DNA of 64,000 nucleotides from Sulfuritalea hydrogenivorans sk43H (GTDB lineage Bacteria > Pseudomonadota > Gammaproteobacteria > Burkholderiales > Rhodocyclaceae): the NCBI RefSeq assembly GCF_000828635.1, contig NZ_AP012547.1, positions 1,736,001 through 1,800,000 of the forward strand, given 5' to 3'. The notes under the pieces are model-generated. The model was not told the origin of the DNA, made no database searches, and was given only the letters and a program-made list of their open reading frames with translations. This document shows positions 43,883 to 53,578 of the stretch, one piece after another; position 1 is the first letter of the stretch; every line of letters begins with the position of its first letter. Both the position numbers and the translations under genes were made by a program.

Positions 43883-44010
43883 TGCGCGACGCGCCGACCG
43901 ACCGCAGCCGCCCTGAGCATGGGTTGTCGCCCAAGGCCCGCACCAGCCTGGCCCTGGCGGGATTGGCACTGGCCTTCTACGCGGCGGTTTACCTGAATCA
44001 CATGCTATGA
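43882..44010 (+). CDS. Cytochrome oxidase small assembly peptide (42 residues)
   Basis: 42 residues. A basic N-terminal half (MRDAPTDRSRPEHGLSPKAR) is followed by one transmembrane helix (LALAGLALAFYAAVYLNHML). ATG 43882 overlaps the coxA stop and the stop overlaps the ctaG start, so both junctions are tightly coupled. Betaproteobacterial cox clusters usually hold such a peptide at this place; it is annotated as a small oxidase assembly protein or subunit IV-like. Too short for many gene finders. Confidence 0.75.
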   Translation: MRDAPTDRSRPEHGLSPKARTSLALAGLALAFYAAVYLNHML

Positions 44011-44600
44011 GCGCCAGCCGCGATTCCGCCACCTTGGCCGCCGGCAACCGCCGCCTGGCCTGGCAGCTTGCCGCCGGGGCGCTGCTGATGGCGGGCTTCG
44101 GCTACCTGCTGGTGCCGATCTACCGGGTGTTTTGCGAATACACCGGCTTCAACGGCACCACGGCGCGCATCGATTTCGGCCAGGCGGCGACGCACGGCGT
44201 CGACCGCACGCGCTGGGTCACGGTCGAATTCGCCGCCAACACCAGTGCCGACCTGCCCTGGGATTTTCGCCCCGAGGTGACCAGCCTGCGTGTCCATCCC
44301 GGCGAGATGGTGGTCGCGCAGTTCGAGGCGCGCAACCGGGGCAACCGCGAAATCGTCGGCCAGGCCGTGCCCAGCGTCACGCCGGGGCTGGCCGCGGCCC
44401 ATTTCCGCAAGATCGAGTGCTTCTGCTTTTCGCGCCAGCCGCTGGCACCGGGGCAGACGCTCAAGCTGCCGGTCCAGTTCCAGGTCGGCTCCGACCTGCC
44501 GCCCGGCATCGCCACGCTGACCCTGTCCTACACCTTCTTCGAACTGCCGGGCAGCCGTGTCACGGCTGCCGCCGGCAACCAGCGCAAGGAACCATCATGA
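44007..44600 (+). CDS. ctaG: Cytochrome c oxidase assembly protein CtaG/Cox11
   Basis: 197 residues. One N-terminal transmembrane helix (about 18-38) and a periplasmic immunoglobulin-like domain. Cox11 delivers copper to the CuB site of subunit I; the copper ligands are the cysteines in KIECFCFSRQPL. Family motifs YRVFCEYTGFNG and NRNREIVGQAVPSVTP-like sequence are present. Overlaps the small peptide upstream and coxC downstream. Confidence 0.94.
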   Translation: MSASRDSATLAAGNRRLAWQLAAGALLMAGFGYLLVPIYRVFCEYTGFNGTTARIDFGQAATHGVDRTRWVTVEFAANTSADLPWDFRPEVTSLRVHPGEMVVAQFEARNRGNREIVGQAVPSVTPGLAAAHFRKIECFCFSRQPLAPGQTLKLPVQFQVGSDLPPGIATLTLSYTFFELPGSRVTAAAGNQRKEPS

Positions 44601-45475
44601 ACACGACCGCCTCGCACTACTACGTTCCTGCCTCCAGCTACTGGCCACTGGTCGGCTCGGTCAGCCTGTTTGCCCTGACCGGGGGCAGCGCGCTGGCGCT
44701 CAGCGGCCACGTCGGGCTCGGCAGCTTCGGCATGGGCATCGGCTTCGTCGTGTTCGTCACCATGCTCTGCGGCTGGTTCGGTGCGGTCATCGGCGAAAGC
44801 CAGGGCGGGCGTTACAACGATCAGGTCGACGTCAGCTTCCGCTGGGGCATGGCCTGGTTCATCCTTTCCGAAGTGATGTTCTTCGCCGCCTTTTTCGGTG
44901 CGCTGTTCTATGTGCGCCAGTTCGCCGTGCCCTGGCTCGGCGGCAGCGGCGACAAGGCCCTGGCGCACGAATTCCTGTGGCCGTCCTTCGTCGCCACCTG
45001 GCCGCTGCTGCAACTTCCGGATGCCAGCCAGTTCACGGTCGCCAAGCATGCGATGGCCGCCGCCGGCCTGCCCGCCGTCAACACCCTGATCCTGCTCAGC
45101 TCCGGCGCCACCGTGACTTGGGCGCACTGGGGCCTCAAGGCCGGCAATCGCAGGCAACTGGTGACCGGCCTGTGGCTGACGGTGGGACTGGGTACGTTGT
45201 TCCTCGGCCTGCAGGCGCACGAATACTGGGATGCCTACACGGTGACCAACCTGCGCCTGACGTCCGGCATCTATGGTTCGACCTTCTACATGCTGACCGG
45301 ATTCCACGGCGCCCACGTGCTGATCGGCACCATCATGCTCGGCGTGGTCCTGGCGCGCTCGATGCACGGCCACTTCACGCCTACCCACCACTTCGCTTTC
45401 GAGGCCGCCTCCTGGTACTGGCACTTCGTCGACGTGGTCTGGCTCGGCCTGTTCGTGACGGTCTATCTGTTGTAG
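44597..45475 (+). CDS. coxC: Cytochrome c oxidase subunit III
   Basis: 292 residues, seven transmembrane helices. Typical segments are YYVPASSYWPLVGS, FRWGMAWFILSEVMFFAAFFGALFYVRQF, MLTGFHGAHVLIGTIML and the C-terminal FEAASWYWHFVDVVWLGLFVTVYLL. Subunit III stabilises subunit I and its proton uptake path. ATG 44597 overlaps the ctaG stop. Confidence 0.96.
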   Translation: MNTTASHYYVPASSYWPLVGSVSLFALTGGSALALSGHVGLGSFGMGIGFVVFVTMLCGWFGAVIGESQGGRYNDQVDVSFRWGMAWFILSEVMFFAAFFGALFYVRQFAVPWLGGSGDKALAHEFLWPSFVATWPLLQLPDASQFTVAKHAMAAAGLPAVNTLILLSSGATVTWAHWGLKAGNRRQLVTGLWLTVGLGTLFLGLQAHEYWDAYTVTNLRLTSGIYGSTFYMLTGFHGAHVLIGTIMLGVVLARSMHGHFTPTHHFAFEAASWYWHFVDVVWLGLFVTVYLL

Positions 45476-45487
45476 CGGCGCCAGCAG

Positions 45488-45709
45488 CTATGGAACCACG
45501 CCATGCGGAACCACGACACCGGCAAGCATGCCCAGTACCAGCAGGACGAACAGCGCGATCGACAGGCCGATGCGAAACGTCAGCGCCTTGACCGTTCGCT
45601 CCGAGTCGCCGCGATCTCTGACCAGCCGCCACAGGGCCACGCCCAGGCTGGCAACGATGGCCAGCAATGCCAGGACGATGATTGCCTTGACCAGCAGCAG
45701 CGTCTGCAT
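45488..45709 (-). CDS. Twin transmembrane protein (DUF2909-like)
   Basis: 73 residues with two hydrophobic helices (about 7-27 and 48-68) joined by a basic loop WRLVRDRGDSER. Proteins of this size and layout (DUF2909) occur between coxC and the SURF1 gene in betaproteobacterial oxidase clusters, usually on the opposite strand, as here. Function unknown, probably oxidase assembly or membrane organisation. Confidence 0.72.
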   Translation of the reverse strand: MQTLLLVKAIIVLALLAIVASLGVALWRLVRDRGDSERTVKALTFRIGLSIALFVLLVLGMLAGVVVPHGVVP

Positions 45710-45759
45710 GTCTGCTTCCCCTGTGCTTTCGACCCCTTCAGTATAGTTCTCCCGCCCGC

Positions 45760-46572
45760 ATGCGCGCCCTGACGTTCGGCCATTGGGTCTTCACGCCGAA
45801 CCCGCTGCCCGGACTTGCCGCCCTGGTGCTGGTGGTCCTCTTCGTCCGCCTCGGCTTCTGGCAGTTGCAGCGCAGCGACGAAGTCAGCGCGCAGCAATCG
45901 GCCATCCTGGCGCAGGCGCAATTGCCGGCGCTTGATATCAACCTGGCCGGCGCGGCCGCCGAGCCCTGGGGTGAGCAGCGCTGGCGGCCGGCGACGGTGC
46001 GCGGCCACTGGCTGGCGCAGCCGCAACTGCTGCTGGACAACCAGCCGGCGGACGGACGGGTCGGCTACTACGTATTCACGCTGCTGCGCCTGGACGGCTG
46101 CGACTGCGCGCAACTGGTCAATCGCGGCTGGATCGAGGCCGACCCGGATCGCACCATGCTCCCCGAACTGAAGTTCTCGCCCGGCACGCTGACGCTGCGC
46201 GGCACCCTGGCGCCGCTGCCGCCTGCCGGCGTCGGCGTGCGCGCGGATGTCGAGGCCTTGCCCGGCGGCTTGCTGCGCGTGCAGCGGCTCGAGCTGGCGG
46301 CGATTCCCCTGGAGCCGGGGGTCCGGCTGCTGCCGCTGATCCTGCAACTCGATCCGGCATCGGGCGACGGCTACCAGCGCAAGTGGCAGCGGCCCGACCT
46401 GCGCGCGCAGCGCCATGTCGCCTACGCCGTGCAATGGTTCATCTTCGCGCTGCTGGCCGCCGGGCTGTATTTCGGGCTGAATCTGAAACGGCGCCAGGGA
46501 TTTTCCGATGGCGCGCCGGTCACAGCCAGCCCATGCGCCGGAAGCGCAGGAACAGCAATGAGCAAACGCTGA
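45760..46572 (+). CDS. SURF1 family oxidase assembly protein
   Basis: 270 residues. SURF1 helps insert haem a into subunit I. Two transmembrane helices, one near the start (PGLAALVLVVLFVRLGFWQLQR, with the family GFWQLxR) and one near the end (about 225-247), flank the periplasmic domain with RPATVRGHWLAQPQLLLDNQ and LVNRGWIEADPDR. The last 20 or so residues lie over the 3' end of the convergent corA gene (overlap 46520-46572) and may be a late addition. The haem A synthesis genes ctaA and ctaB, which often follow, are absent. Confidence 0.92.
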   Translation: MRALTFGHWVFTPNPLPGLAALVLVVLFVRLGFWQLQRSDEVSAQQSAILAQAQLPALDINLAGAAAEPWGEQRWRPATVRGHWLAQPQLLLDNQPADGRVGYYVFTLLRLDGCDCAQLVNRGWIEADPDRTMLPELKFSPGTLTLRGTLAPLPPAGVGVRADVEALPGGLLRVQRLELAAIPLEPGVRLLPLILQLDPASGDGYQRKWQRPDLRAQRHVAYAVQWFIFALLAAGLYFGLNLKRRQGFSDGAPVTASPCAGSAGTAMSKR

Positions 46573-47491
46573 CGATGACGCCGATGGCCATCGGGTAGCC
46601 GTATTCCCACTGCAATTCGGGCATGGCCTTGAAGTTCATGCCCCAGATGCCGGCAAAGGCGGTGGCCGCGGCGAATATCCCGGCCCAGGCGGCGAGCCGC
46701 TTGGCCACGTCGCTCTGCTCGATCGCAACCGAGGACAGGCTGACCTGAATTGCCGTGCCGATGGTGTCGCGCACGGTTTCGAGCTGGGCATTGATGCGCA
46801 CCAGATGGTCGTACACATCGCGGAAATAGTCGCGGCTGTTCACGCATACCGGCGGCACGCGGCCGCTGGTGAGTTTGCCGACGGCTTCCATGAGCGGCGC
46901 CACGGCGTGCTTCAGCACCATCACGCGGCGCTTCAGGTCGTACAGGCGGCTGATGTTGGAGCGCGCCGTGCCCTTGTCGAAAATGTGGTCTTCGATGGCT
47001 TCCAGTTCGGATTCGATGGCGTCGATCAGCGGGAAATAGCGATCGACGACGGCATCCATGATGGCGTAGAGCACGAAGCCCGAGCCCTGCTTCAGCAGTT
47101 CGGGTTCGCGCTCGCAGCGCTCGCGCACGCCGAGCAGGGTCTGGCTGCTGCGGTTGCGCACCGAGAGGACGAAATTTCCGCCGACGAAGATGTCGACTTC
47201 GCCTACCGCTATCTCGGCGCCTTGCGGTTCGAGCGAATGCACCACGGCGAACAGGCTTTCGCCATAGCCGTATTCCTCGATCTTGGGCCGCTGGTGGCCG
47301 TTGTGCGCGTCCTCCACGGCCAGCGGATGCAGCGAAAATTCTTCGCGCATCTGTTCCAGTTCGTCGTGGGTGGCGTCGCGCAGGGCGACCCAGACGAAGC
47401 AGCCGGGTTTTTCCAGGTAGTCGCTGATCTGCTCGATGTCGAGATCAGCCAGCTTGCGGCCGTCCTGGTAGGCGACGCAGTTGATCAGCAT
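46520..47491 (-). CDS. corA: Magnesium/cobalt transporter CorA
   Basis: 323 residues. Large N-terminal cytoplasmic domain and two C-terminal transmembrane helices separated by the YGMNF-type loop, here GIWGMNFKAMPEL, the selectivity motif of CorA channels. The C-terminus is basic (FRRMGWL), as usual. It imports Mg2+ down the membrane potential. Its 3' end overlaps the convergent SURF1 gene by 53 bases. A decayed second copy of the corA 5' end lies at 51196-51326. Confidence 0.95.
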   Translation of the reverse strand: MLINCVAYQDGRKLADLDIEQISDYLEKPGCFVWVALRDATHDELEQMREEFSLHPLAVEDAHNGHQRPKIEEYGYGESLFAVVHSLEPQGAEIAVGEVDIFVGGNFVLSVRNRSSQTLLGVRERCEREPELLKQGSGFVLYAIMDAVVDRYFPLIDAIESELEAIEDHIFDKGTARSNISRLYDLKRRVMVLKHAVAPLMEAVGKLTSGRVPPVCVNSRDYFRDVYDHLVRINAQLETVRDTIGTAIQVSLSSVAIEQSDVAKRLAAWAGIFAAATAFAGIWGMNFKAMPELQWEYGYPMAIGVIVSVCSLLFLRFRRMGWL

Positions 47492-47578
47492 GGCGGGCTC
47501 CTTTTCATGATCGTGGCGAGCATATCATTTGCCCCGACGTCTTCGCGCAGCACTCGGCGGCGCTCTGTCGGCGCTGAC

Positions 47579-50350
47579 CTAGATGGAGCGAATGCCCTTG
47601 ACCAGCGACGTCAACTCGGCAATCAGTGCATGGCCGTGACTGTCGATCTCGTCCGGTCCCGCGGACTGAACGATCATGGCGTGGAGCAGGCTGGCGGCTT
47701 CGGAAACCCATAGCGCGCCAACATTGCCGGCCGAACCTTTCAAGGTGTGAGCCAACTGCTTCAGCGCCGTGAGATCGTTCGACGCCATTCCTGCGGCGAG
47801 CAAGCCTGCATCCTCGGCGTGGCCGTCGACAAACAAGTTCAGCATCCGCAGGTATTTCGTGGTGCTACCGCGTACCAGCGCCAGTCCGCGTTCGATGTCG
47901 AGTCCCGGAATGTTCGCCAGGCGCTGCCGCAATGCCGCCTCATCCAGCGGTGCAGGTGGCGTGGGCACCGCTACCGCCGCCGGTGCCTGCCGGATATTTG
48001 CCTGGGGCGAGCCTGTCGGCAGCCAGGCCAGCAGCGCGGCATAGAGCAGGTCGGGATCCACCGGTTTGGCGACGAAGTCGTTCATGCCGGCCTCGAAGCA
48101 GGCCTTGCGATCTTCATCGAAAGCGTTGGCGGTCATGGCCAGAATCGGGGTGCCTGCCCGTTCGGGCAGCGCTCGAATCGCGCGGGTTGCAGCGAGTCCA
48201 TCCATGTGCGGCATCTGCACGTCCATCAGGATCAGCTGGTAGTCGGCGGTGCGCGCCTTCGCCAACGCTTCCTCGCCGTCGACGGCGATATCGACGGTCA
48301 GGCCGGCCCCGTACAAAAGCTCCAGGGCAACTTCGCGGTTGATGGCATTGTCTTCGGCGAGGAGGATTCGTGCCCCGGTATGGCGTTCACGCAGCTCGGC
48401 CTCGATGTCGCCGGCTGACGTGTCCGTGGTGACCGGCATGATCCCGCTGCCGTGATGCAGGCGGGCGGTAAACCAGAAACGGCTGCCTTTGCCCGGCGTG
48501 CTGTCAGCGCCGACTTCGCCTCCCATCATTTCGGCCAGATGCCGGGTGATGGCCAGCCCCAGACCGGTACCGCCGTATTTGCGCGTGGTCGAGGCATCGG
48601 CCTGCTCGAAGGCGGCAAACAGGTTGGGCATTTGTTCCGGGTTGAGGCCGATGCCCGTATCCGCCACCTCGAAGCGCACCAGTACATCCTTGCCGTTGTC
48701 CTCCAGAAGCCGTGCGCGCAGGCTGATGCTGCCGTGGTCGGTGAATTTGAGTGCGTTGCTGGTGTAGTTGAACAGTGCCTGGCGCAACCGGGTCGGGTCG
48801 CCGCGCAACCAGACCGGAACGTCGTCGGGATCGATTTCGATCTTCAGTCCCTTGGCGCTGGCCTGATCCGAGATCAGCGAGCGGACATGGTCGAGGACCG
48901 CATTCAGCGAAAAATTGGTGTATTCCAGTTGCAACTTCCCGGCCTCGATCTTCGAGATGTCGAGGATGTCGTTGATGACGGACAGCAGGTGGTTGCCCGC
49001 CGCCTCGATCTTGGTCAGCCGCTCGGCCTGTTCGGGTGTCGGTTCGGCGCGGCGCAACAGATGGGCAAGGCCGATGATGGCGTTCATCGGGGTGCGGATT
49101 TCGTGGCTCATGTTGGCCAGGAAGCTGCTCTTGGCGACGTTGGCCGCTTCGGCGGCATCCTTGGCCACGCTTAGCGAGTGGTTGGCGATTTCCAGATCCG
49201 CGGTGCGCAGGCGAACCCGTTCTTCCAGGTCGGCGTTGAGCCTTCTGACTTCCTCGACGGCCCTTCTGTGTTCAGTGATGTCCCTGGCGATCTTGGAAGC
49301 GCCGACGATCCTGCCATGATCATTCAAAATCGGAGAAATGGTGGCGGATACGTCGATCACCCGGCCATCCTTGCACAGGCGCTGTGTTTCATAGTGTTCG
49401 ATTCGTTCGCCGCGCGAAATGCGCGCCATGAGCTCCGGCTCCTCGCTTTGGCGATCCGCCGGTATCAGTATCTGCATCGACTTGCCGATGGCTTCTTCGG
49501 CCCGGTAGCCGAACAGCCGTTCGGCCGCGGGGTTCCAGCTCCTGATGATTCCGTCCAGCGTCTTGCTGATGATCGCATCGTCGGTGGAATCGATGATTTC
49601 CTTGGATTCGCGCAATTCCCTCTCACGCCGCTGGGCGAACGTCGATGACACGCCGATGCCGCCAAGGCCAAGCAGCCAGATGACTCCATGGGTCAGTTGC
49701 AGGTTGCGGCGGGCAGCTTCTATGCGCGCATAGTAGGAGGCGAGCGGCAGGTTGAGCCCGGTGGCGCCGCGCATGTCACCCAGCTTGTAGCCGAGGATGG
49801 CGTGGCATTTCTCGCAACCGGGTTCCATGAACATGGCACGCAGATAACGCAGGTGCGGTTGGCCGTCGATGTTGGCGACTTCCCAGATTTCCTTCTTCTC
49901 GCCACGAGTGAAGGCTTCCAGTTGCTGCTTCTCCCAGGCATCCGGCGCATTTCCGGGATTGAGGTATTTGAGCCCCGTGATGCGTCCCCGCACGCCATAG
50001 TCGTTGGCATAACGGTTCATCATCTGGCTGACCACGGTCGCCGGATTCAGAAGCGTCAAGCGGCGGCCATCGGTCGTCGTGACGTCGCGGCCGGGGACAT
50101 GGCTCAGCCATGGAATCGATTGTTGCGTCTCGGTAATCGGCACATATACGCCGCCGTGATCCGTGGCCCAGCGCCGCAGCGTGATGTCCTTGTTGAGGTT
50201 CGCCCTGGCCTCGGCATAGGCCGTATCCATGGCCTCCTGCTCCTCGTTGAGCATCGTCCAGCGCAGCGACCCGCCCACGACCAGCGTCCAGATCGCAACG
50301 GCGAGCCAGGTGAGCGAGGAAATCAGCCGGAATTTCGAGTAGTTGAGCAT
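47579..50350 (-). CDS. Hybrid sensor histidine kinase with haem-type Tll0287-like sensor domain
   Basis: 923 residues. Transmembrane helix (about 11-28), a DUF3365/Tll0287-like sensor (about 35-210) containing PGCEKCHA (CxxCH at 179-183, a c-type haem site), a second helix (about 221-238) and PAS (about 250-365). Then follow HisKA with SHEIRTP (His417), an ATPase domain ([24 protein letters not shown]), a receiver ([13 protein letters not shown]) and a C-terminal HPt ([10 protein letters not shown]). The sensor faces the periplasm, so covalent haem is possible. It may sense redox state, NO, CO or oxygen. Phosphate would run His-Asp-His to an unlinked regulator. It is 87 bases from the corA start, same strand. 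Confidence 0.93.
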   Translation of the reverse strand: MLNYSKFRLISSLTWLAVAIWTLVVGGSLRWTMLNEEQEAMDTAYAEARANLNKDITLRRWATDHGGVYVPITETQQSIPWLSHVPGRDVTTTDGRRLTLLNPATVVSQMMNRYANDYGVRGRITGLKYLNPGNAPDAWEKQQLEAFTRGEKKEIWEVANIDGQPHLRYLRAMFMEPGCEKCHAILGYKLGDMRGATGLNLPLASYYARIEAARRNLQLTHGVIWLLGLGGIGVSSTFAQRRERELRESKEIIDSTDDAIISKTLDGIIRSWNPAAERLFGYRAEEAIGKSMQILIPADRQSEEPELMARISRGERIEHYETQRLCKDGRVIDVSATISPILNDHGRIVGASKIARDITEHRRAVEEVRRLNADLEERVRLRTADLEIANHSLSVAKDAAEAANVAKSSFLANMSHEIRTPMNAIIGLAHLLRRAEPTPEQAERLTKIEAAGNHLLSVINDILDISKIEAGKLQLEYTNFSLNAVLDHVRSLISDQASAKGLKIEIDPDDVPVWLRGDPTRLRQALFNYTSNALKFTDHGSISLRARLLEDNGKDVLVRFEVADTGIGLNPEQMPNLFAAFEQADASTTRKYGGTGLGLAITRHLAEMMGGEVGADSTPGKGSRFWFTARLHHGSGIMPVTTDTSAGDIEAELRERHTGARILLAEDNAINREVALELLYGAGLTVDIAVDGEEALAKARTADYQLILMDVQMPHMDGLAATRAIRALPERAGTPILAMTANAFDEDRKACFEAGMNDFVAKPVDPDLLYAALLAWLPTGSPQANIRQAPAAVAVPTPPAPLDEAALRQRLANIPGLDIERGLALVRGSTTKYLRMLNLFVDGHAEDAGLLAAGMASNDLTALKQLAHTLKGSAGNVGALWVSEAASLLHAMIVQSAGPDEIDSHGHALIAELTSLVKGIRSI

Positions 50351-50388
50351 GGGAACATGAATGCTCCAGAGGGCCGCACCGGCTCCGC

Positions 50389-51072
50389 TTACAGGCCTTC
50401 GAGAATCTTCTTCTGCTTTTCCTGGTAGACCTCGTTGCTGATCAGTCCCTGGTCGAAGAGTTTCTTCAGTTCCTCAAGCTGGGCCTTGATCGGAGTAGGC
50501 GCCGCGGCCGGTTTGCCGTTTCCCGCGGCGGGAGTGGCAGCAGTCTGCGCAACCGGCACCGCCGCGGGCTGGGGAGCGGCTTCGGGCGCGGCCGGCGGCT
50601 TGGGCGGAAGCACTTCGGCGGGGGCCGCTGCCGGCAGTCTTGCGCTGAACAGCGTCGCTTTCAATACGCCGCCGGTGTCCATGATTTCGCCATTGGCGAC
50701 TTTTGGCGGGCGCCCGAACAGATGATCGGCATCCATCTTGTCGATGCTGTCGAAAATCTCGAAGCGATATTCGCCGCCCTTTTCGCTGGTGAATGAAAAC
50801 AGCATCTGGCCGGGCGAGTAGGCGGTGTCGATCTTGATCAGCGTGCGGCCCGGCTCGATCAGAACCTCGCCGCTTTCCCCCTTGCCGAGTTCCGCCAGCC
50901 GGCGCCCATTCACCTCGACACGGGCCTTCATCACGGCGAGCTTGCCGCTGCTGCGTTCAAACTGCAGCTTGGCCTTCAGCGCGGTTTGGGCGGGCGGGGC
51001 GTCCGCGGCATGGGACGAGATGGAAAAGGCCAGGGCGGCGAGCAGCGCGAATTTGTTCAACGAAGCAAACAT
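50389..51072 (-). CDS. Secreted protein with C-terminal SHOCT domain
   Basis: 227 residues. Signal peptide (1-22), a beta-rich region (about 30-145) that I do not recognise, a Pro/Ala-rich linker (about 146-192) and a C-terminal SHOCT domain ([33 protein letters not shown]). SHOCT is a short oligomerisation helix pair found at protein ends. It lies 38 bases upstream of the hybrid kinase gene on the same strand and could be a periplasmic partner; that link is inference. Confidence 0.82.
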   Translation of the reverse strand: MFASLNKFALLAALAFSISSHAADAPPAQTALKAKLQFERSSGKLAVMKARVEVNGRRLAELGKGESGEVLIEPGRTLIKIDTAYSPGQMLFSFTSEKGGEYRFEIFDSIDKMDADHLFGRPPKVANGEIMDTGGVLKATLFSARLPAAAPAEVLPPKPPAAPEAAPQPAAVPVAQTAATPAAGNGKPAAAPTPIKAQLEELKKLFDQGLISNEVYQEKQKKILEGL

Positions 51073-51150
51073 GTTGTCTCTCCAAAGAGAAAATCCGATT
51101 GGGTTCTTGCAATTGTCTTCATTCTATCGAATGAACAGGCGGGGCGATGG

Positions 51151-51175
51151 AAAGTCGGCGCTGGCGATACGGCGA
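51151..51175 (+). repeat. Dispersed 25-bp repeat, copy next to the corA remnant
   Basis: AAAGTCGGCGCTGGCGATAC plus GGCGA. It shares 22 identical bases with the copy in kdpE, 2 kb away. It lies about 20 bases from where similarity to corA stops. Confidence 0.75.
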
Positions 51176-51195
51176 TTCAGCACCTGTTTCAGTAC

Positions 51196-51326
51196 GGATT
51201 GTGCCCCGCGCAGGGCGAACCGGACGAAACAACCGGGGGTTCAGTCAGTCGCCGATCTGCTCGATATCGGGATCGGCGAGCTTGCGGCCATCATGCTGAG
51301 CTCCCGTTTTGCTTGGTGGTCAGCAT
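51196..51326 (-). pseudogene. Decayed fragment of a second corA gene (5' end)
   Basis: The minus strand of this stretch aligns with the start of the intact corA (46520-47491) over about 120 bases at roughly 80 per cent identity by eye. DGRKLADPDIEQIGD is still readable against DGRKLADLDIEQISD in CorA. In-frame stops and a frameshift follow the ATG at 51326, and similarity ends near the dispersed-repeat copy. It is a pseudogene left by a duplication or by loss of a corA paralogue. Confidence 0.75.
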
Positions 51327-51339
51327 GGTGATTCGGGCG

Positions 51340-51359
51340 ATTTTTACCCCCTTTTTACA
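51340..51359 (+). promoter_or_regulatory. KdpE-type operator upstream of kdpD
   Basis: ATTTTTACCCCCTTTTTACA contains TTTACC-N5-TTTACA, a direct repeat with 11-base period. It closely resembles the T-rich KdpE site of the E. coli kdpFABC promoter as I recall it. It is 22 bases before the kdpD ATG, closer than in E. coli, so it may overlap the promoter or act by autorepression. Confidence 0.6.
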
Positions 51360-51381
51360 TCCCGGCGCGTAGCATGATTTC

Positions 51382-52879
51382 ATGAACGAAGCGGCACCCT
51401 CACGCGGTATCGGCGATTACATCCGGGCGGCACTGGCCTGCGTGGCAACAACTTTGCTGACTTTGCCATTGGCGGGAGTGGTCGATGCCGCCAATATCGT
51501 CATGATCTTTCTCCTGGCCGTGGTGATGGTGGCGGTATGGCTGGGCAGCGGCCCGGCGATCCTGGCGGCCTTCGGCGGCGTCGCCTTGTTCGATTTCTTT
51601 TTCGTCGAGCCGCGGTTTTCCATGGCGGTGGCCGACGCCCAATACCTGATCACGTTTGCCGTGATGCTGGTCGTGGCGCTGGTGATTGGCCAGTTGGCCG
51701 CCCGCCTGCGCGAAAAGGCCCTGCTGGCGACGCGGCGCGAGGATGAAATGCGCGCGCTGTACGACATGGCGAAATTGCTTTCCGGTGCCATCACAGTAGA
51801 GCAGGTGGCGGACATCGTGCGGGACTTTCTCGCCTCGCGGCTGGAAATCGAGGCGGTACTCTATCTGCCGCGCGGTGATGACGCTCTGGTCGCGATGCCG
51901 GCGCGGCAGGGTGGCGACCGGCACCAGGCCCATGTGAGTGCGGTCTATGAGCAGGGACAGCCCATGCACCTCGCGGCGGAAGAAAGCGGCTATGCCCCGG
52001 CACTGGCGTTGCCGCTGGTCTCGTCGGTGCAGACGCGAGGCGTGCTGCTGGTTTACTCCGACCATGCCGAGCGCTTCTCCGCCACCGAGCGGCGCCCGCT
52101 GCTCGACGCCGTGGCATCACTGGCGGCGATCGCCGTCGAGCGCCTGCATTACGTAGAAGTGGTTCAGGAAGTCACGCTGGGCATGGAATCGGAACGACTC
52201 CGTACCGCGCTGCTTTCCACCGTGTCGCATGACCTGCGTACCCCGCTGACAGTGCTGGTGGGGCTGGCCGATGCGCTGACGCTGGCCAGGCCGTCGCTGC
52301 CTGCGCCGGCGCTGGAATCCGCGGTGGCGATCCGCGATCAGGCGCTCCGCTTGTCGGGACTGGTGCACAACCTGCTGGACATGGCCCGCCTGCATACCGG
52401 CAAGATCGTGCTGAACCGGGAATGGCAACCGCTGGAGGAAGTGGTCGGCAGCAGTCTCAAGGCGATGGCGGGCGTGCTGGCGGGGCGTGAGGTGCGCGTC
52501 GAACTGGCGCCGGACTTGCCGCCGTTGGAATTCGACGCCGTGCTGCTGGAGCGGGTGTTCTGCAACTTGCTGGAAAACGCGGCGAAATACGCGCCACAGG
52601 GAACGATTCTCATCACCGCGCACGTTGCGGGTGAACTGGTCGAGATCGCCGTGGTCGACGCCGGACCGGGCTTGCCACCGGACGGCGAGGACAGCGTGTT
52701 CGACCTGTTCGAGCGCGGACGCCACTCGGGAGCCGGCGGCGGCCTTGGCCTGGCGATCTGCCGGACCATCGTCGAGGTGCATGGCGGTCGCATCCGGGCG
52801 GAGCGGAGGGTGGAGGGCGGAACCCGGATTGTTTTCACGCTGCCGCTCGGCACGCCGCCGGTGCTGGAGGAGGAAGCCG

Positions 52880-52887
<8 letters not shown>
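51382..52887 (+). CDS. kdpD: Short KdpD-type sensor histidine kinase lacking the N-terminal KdpD/USP domains
   Basis: 501 residues against about 890 for E. coli KdpD. It begins directly with the four-helix membrane part (DUF4118, about 12-105: LIGVVDAANIVMIFLLAVV-like). A GAF-like domain (about 125-255), HisKA with SHDLRTPLTVL (about residue 283) and the ATPase domain (LLENAAKYAP, GGGLGLAICRTIVEVHGG) follow. The missing front half normally senses K+ and nucleotides. Next come kdpE and the K+ transporter gene kup instead of kdpFABC. It probably controls Kup in response to K+ or turgor. Its stop overlaps the kdpE start. Confidence 0.9.

Positions 52888-53574
<687 letters not shown>

Positions 53575-53578
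<4 letters not shown>

Larger units (their letters stand above)
51073..51381. other. 309-base gap between the SHOCT gene and kdpD
   Basis: Contains a dispersed-repeat copy (51151-51175), a decayed corA 5' fragment (51196-51326) and a KdpE-like operator (51340-51359), each listed separately. Nothing else was seen. Confidence 0.7.

Noticed and set aside
40559-44047. Very long open frame on the minus strand, antisense to the cytochrome oxidase genes
   Set aside because: It is a by-product of high third-position GC: the plus strand encodes unmistakable coxB, coxA and neighbours, and the antisense product is His/Arg/Gln-rich with no known domain.
48491-48515. GTCGGCGCTGAC in the hybrid kinase resembling the repeat
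   Set aside because: It encodes the conserved [13 protein letters not shown] region of histidine kinases, so it is explained by protein conservation.
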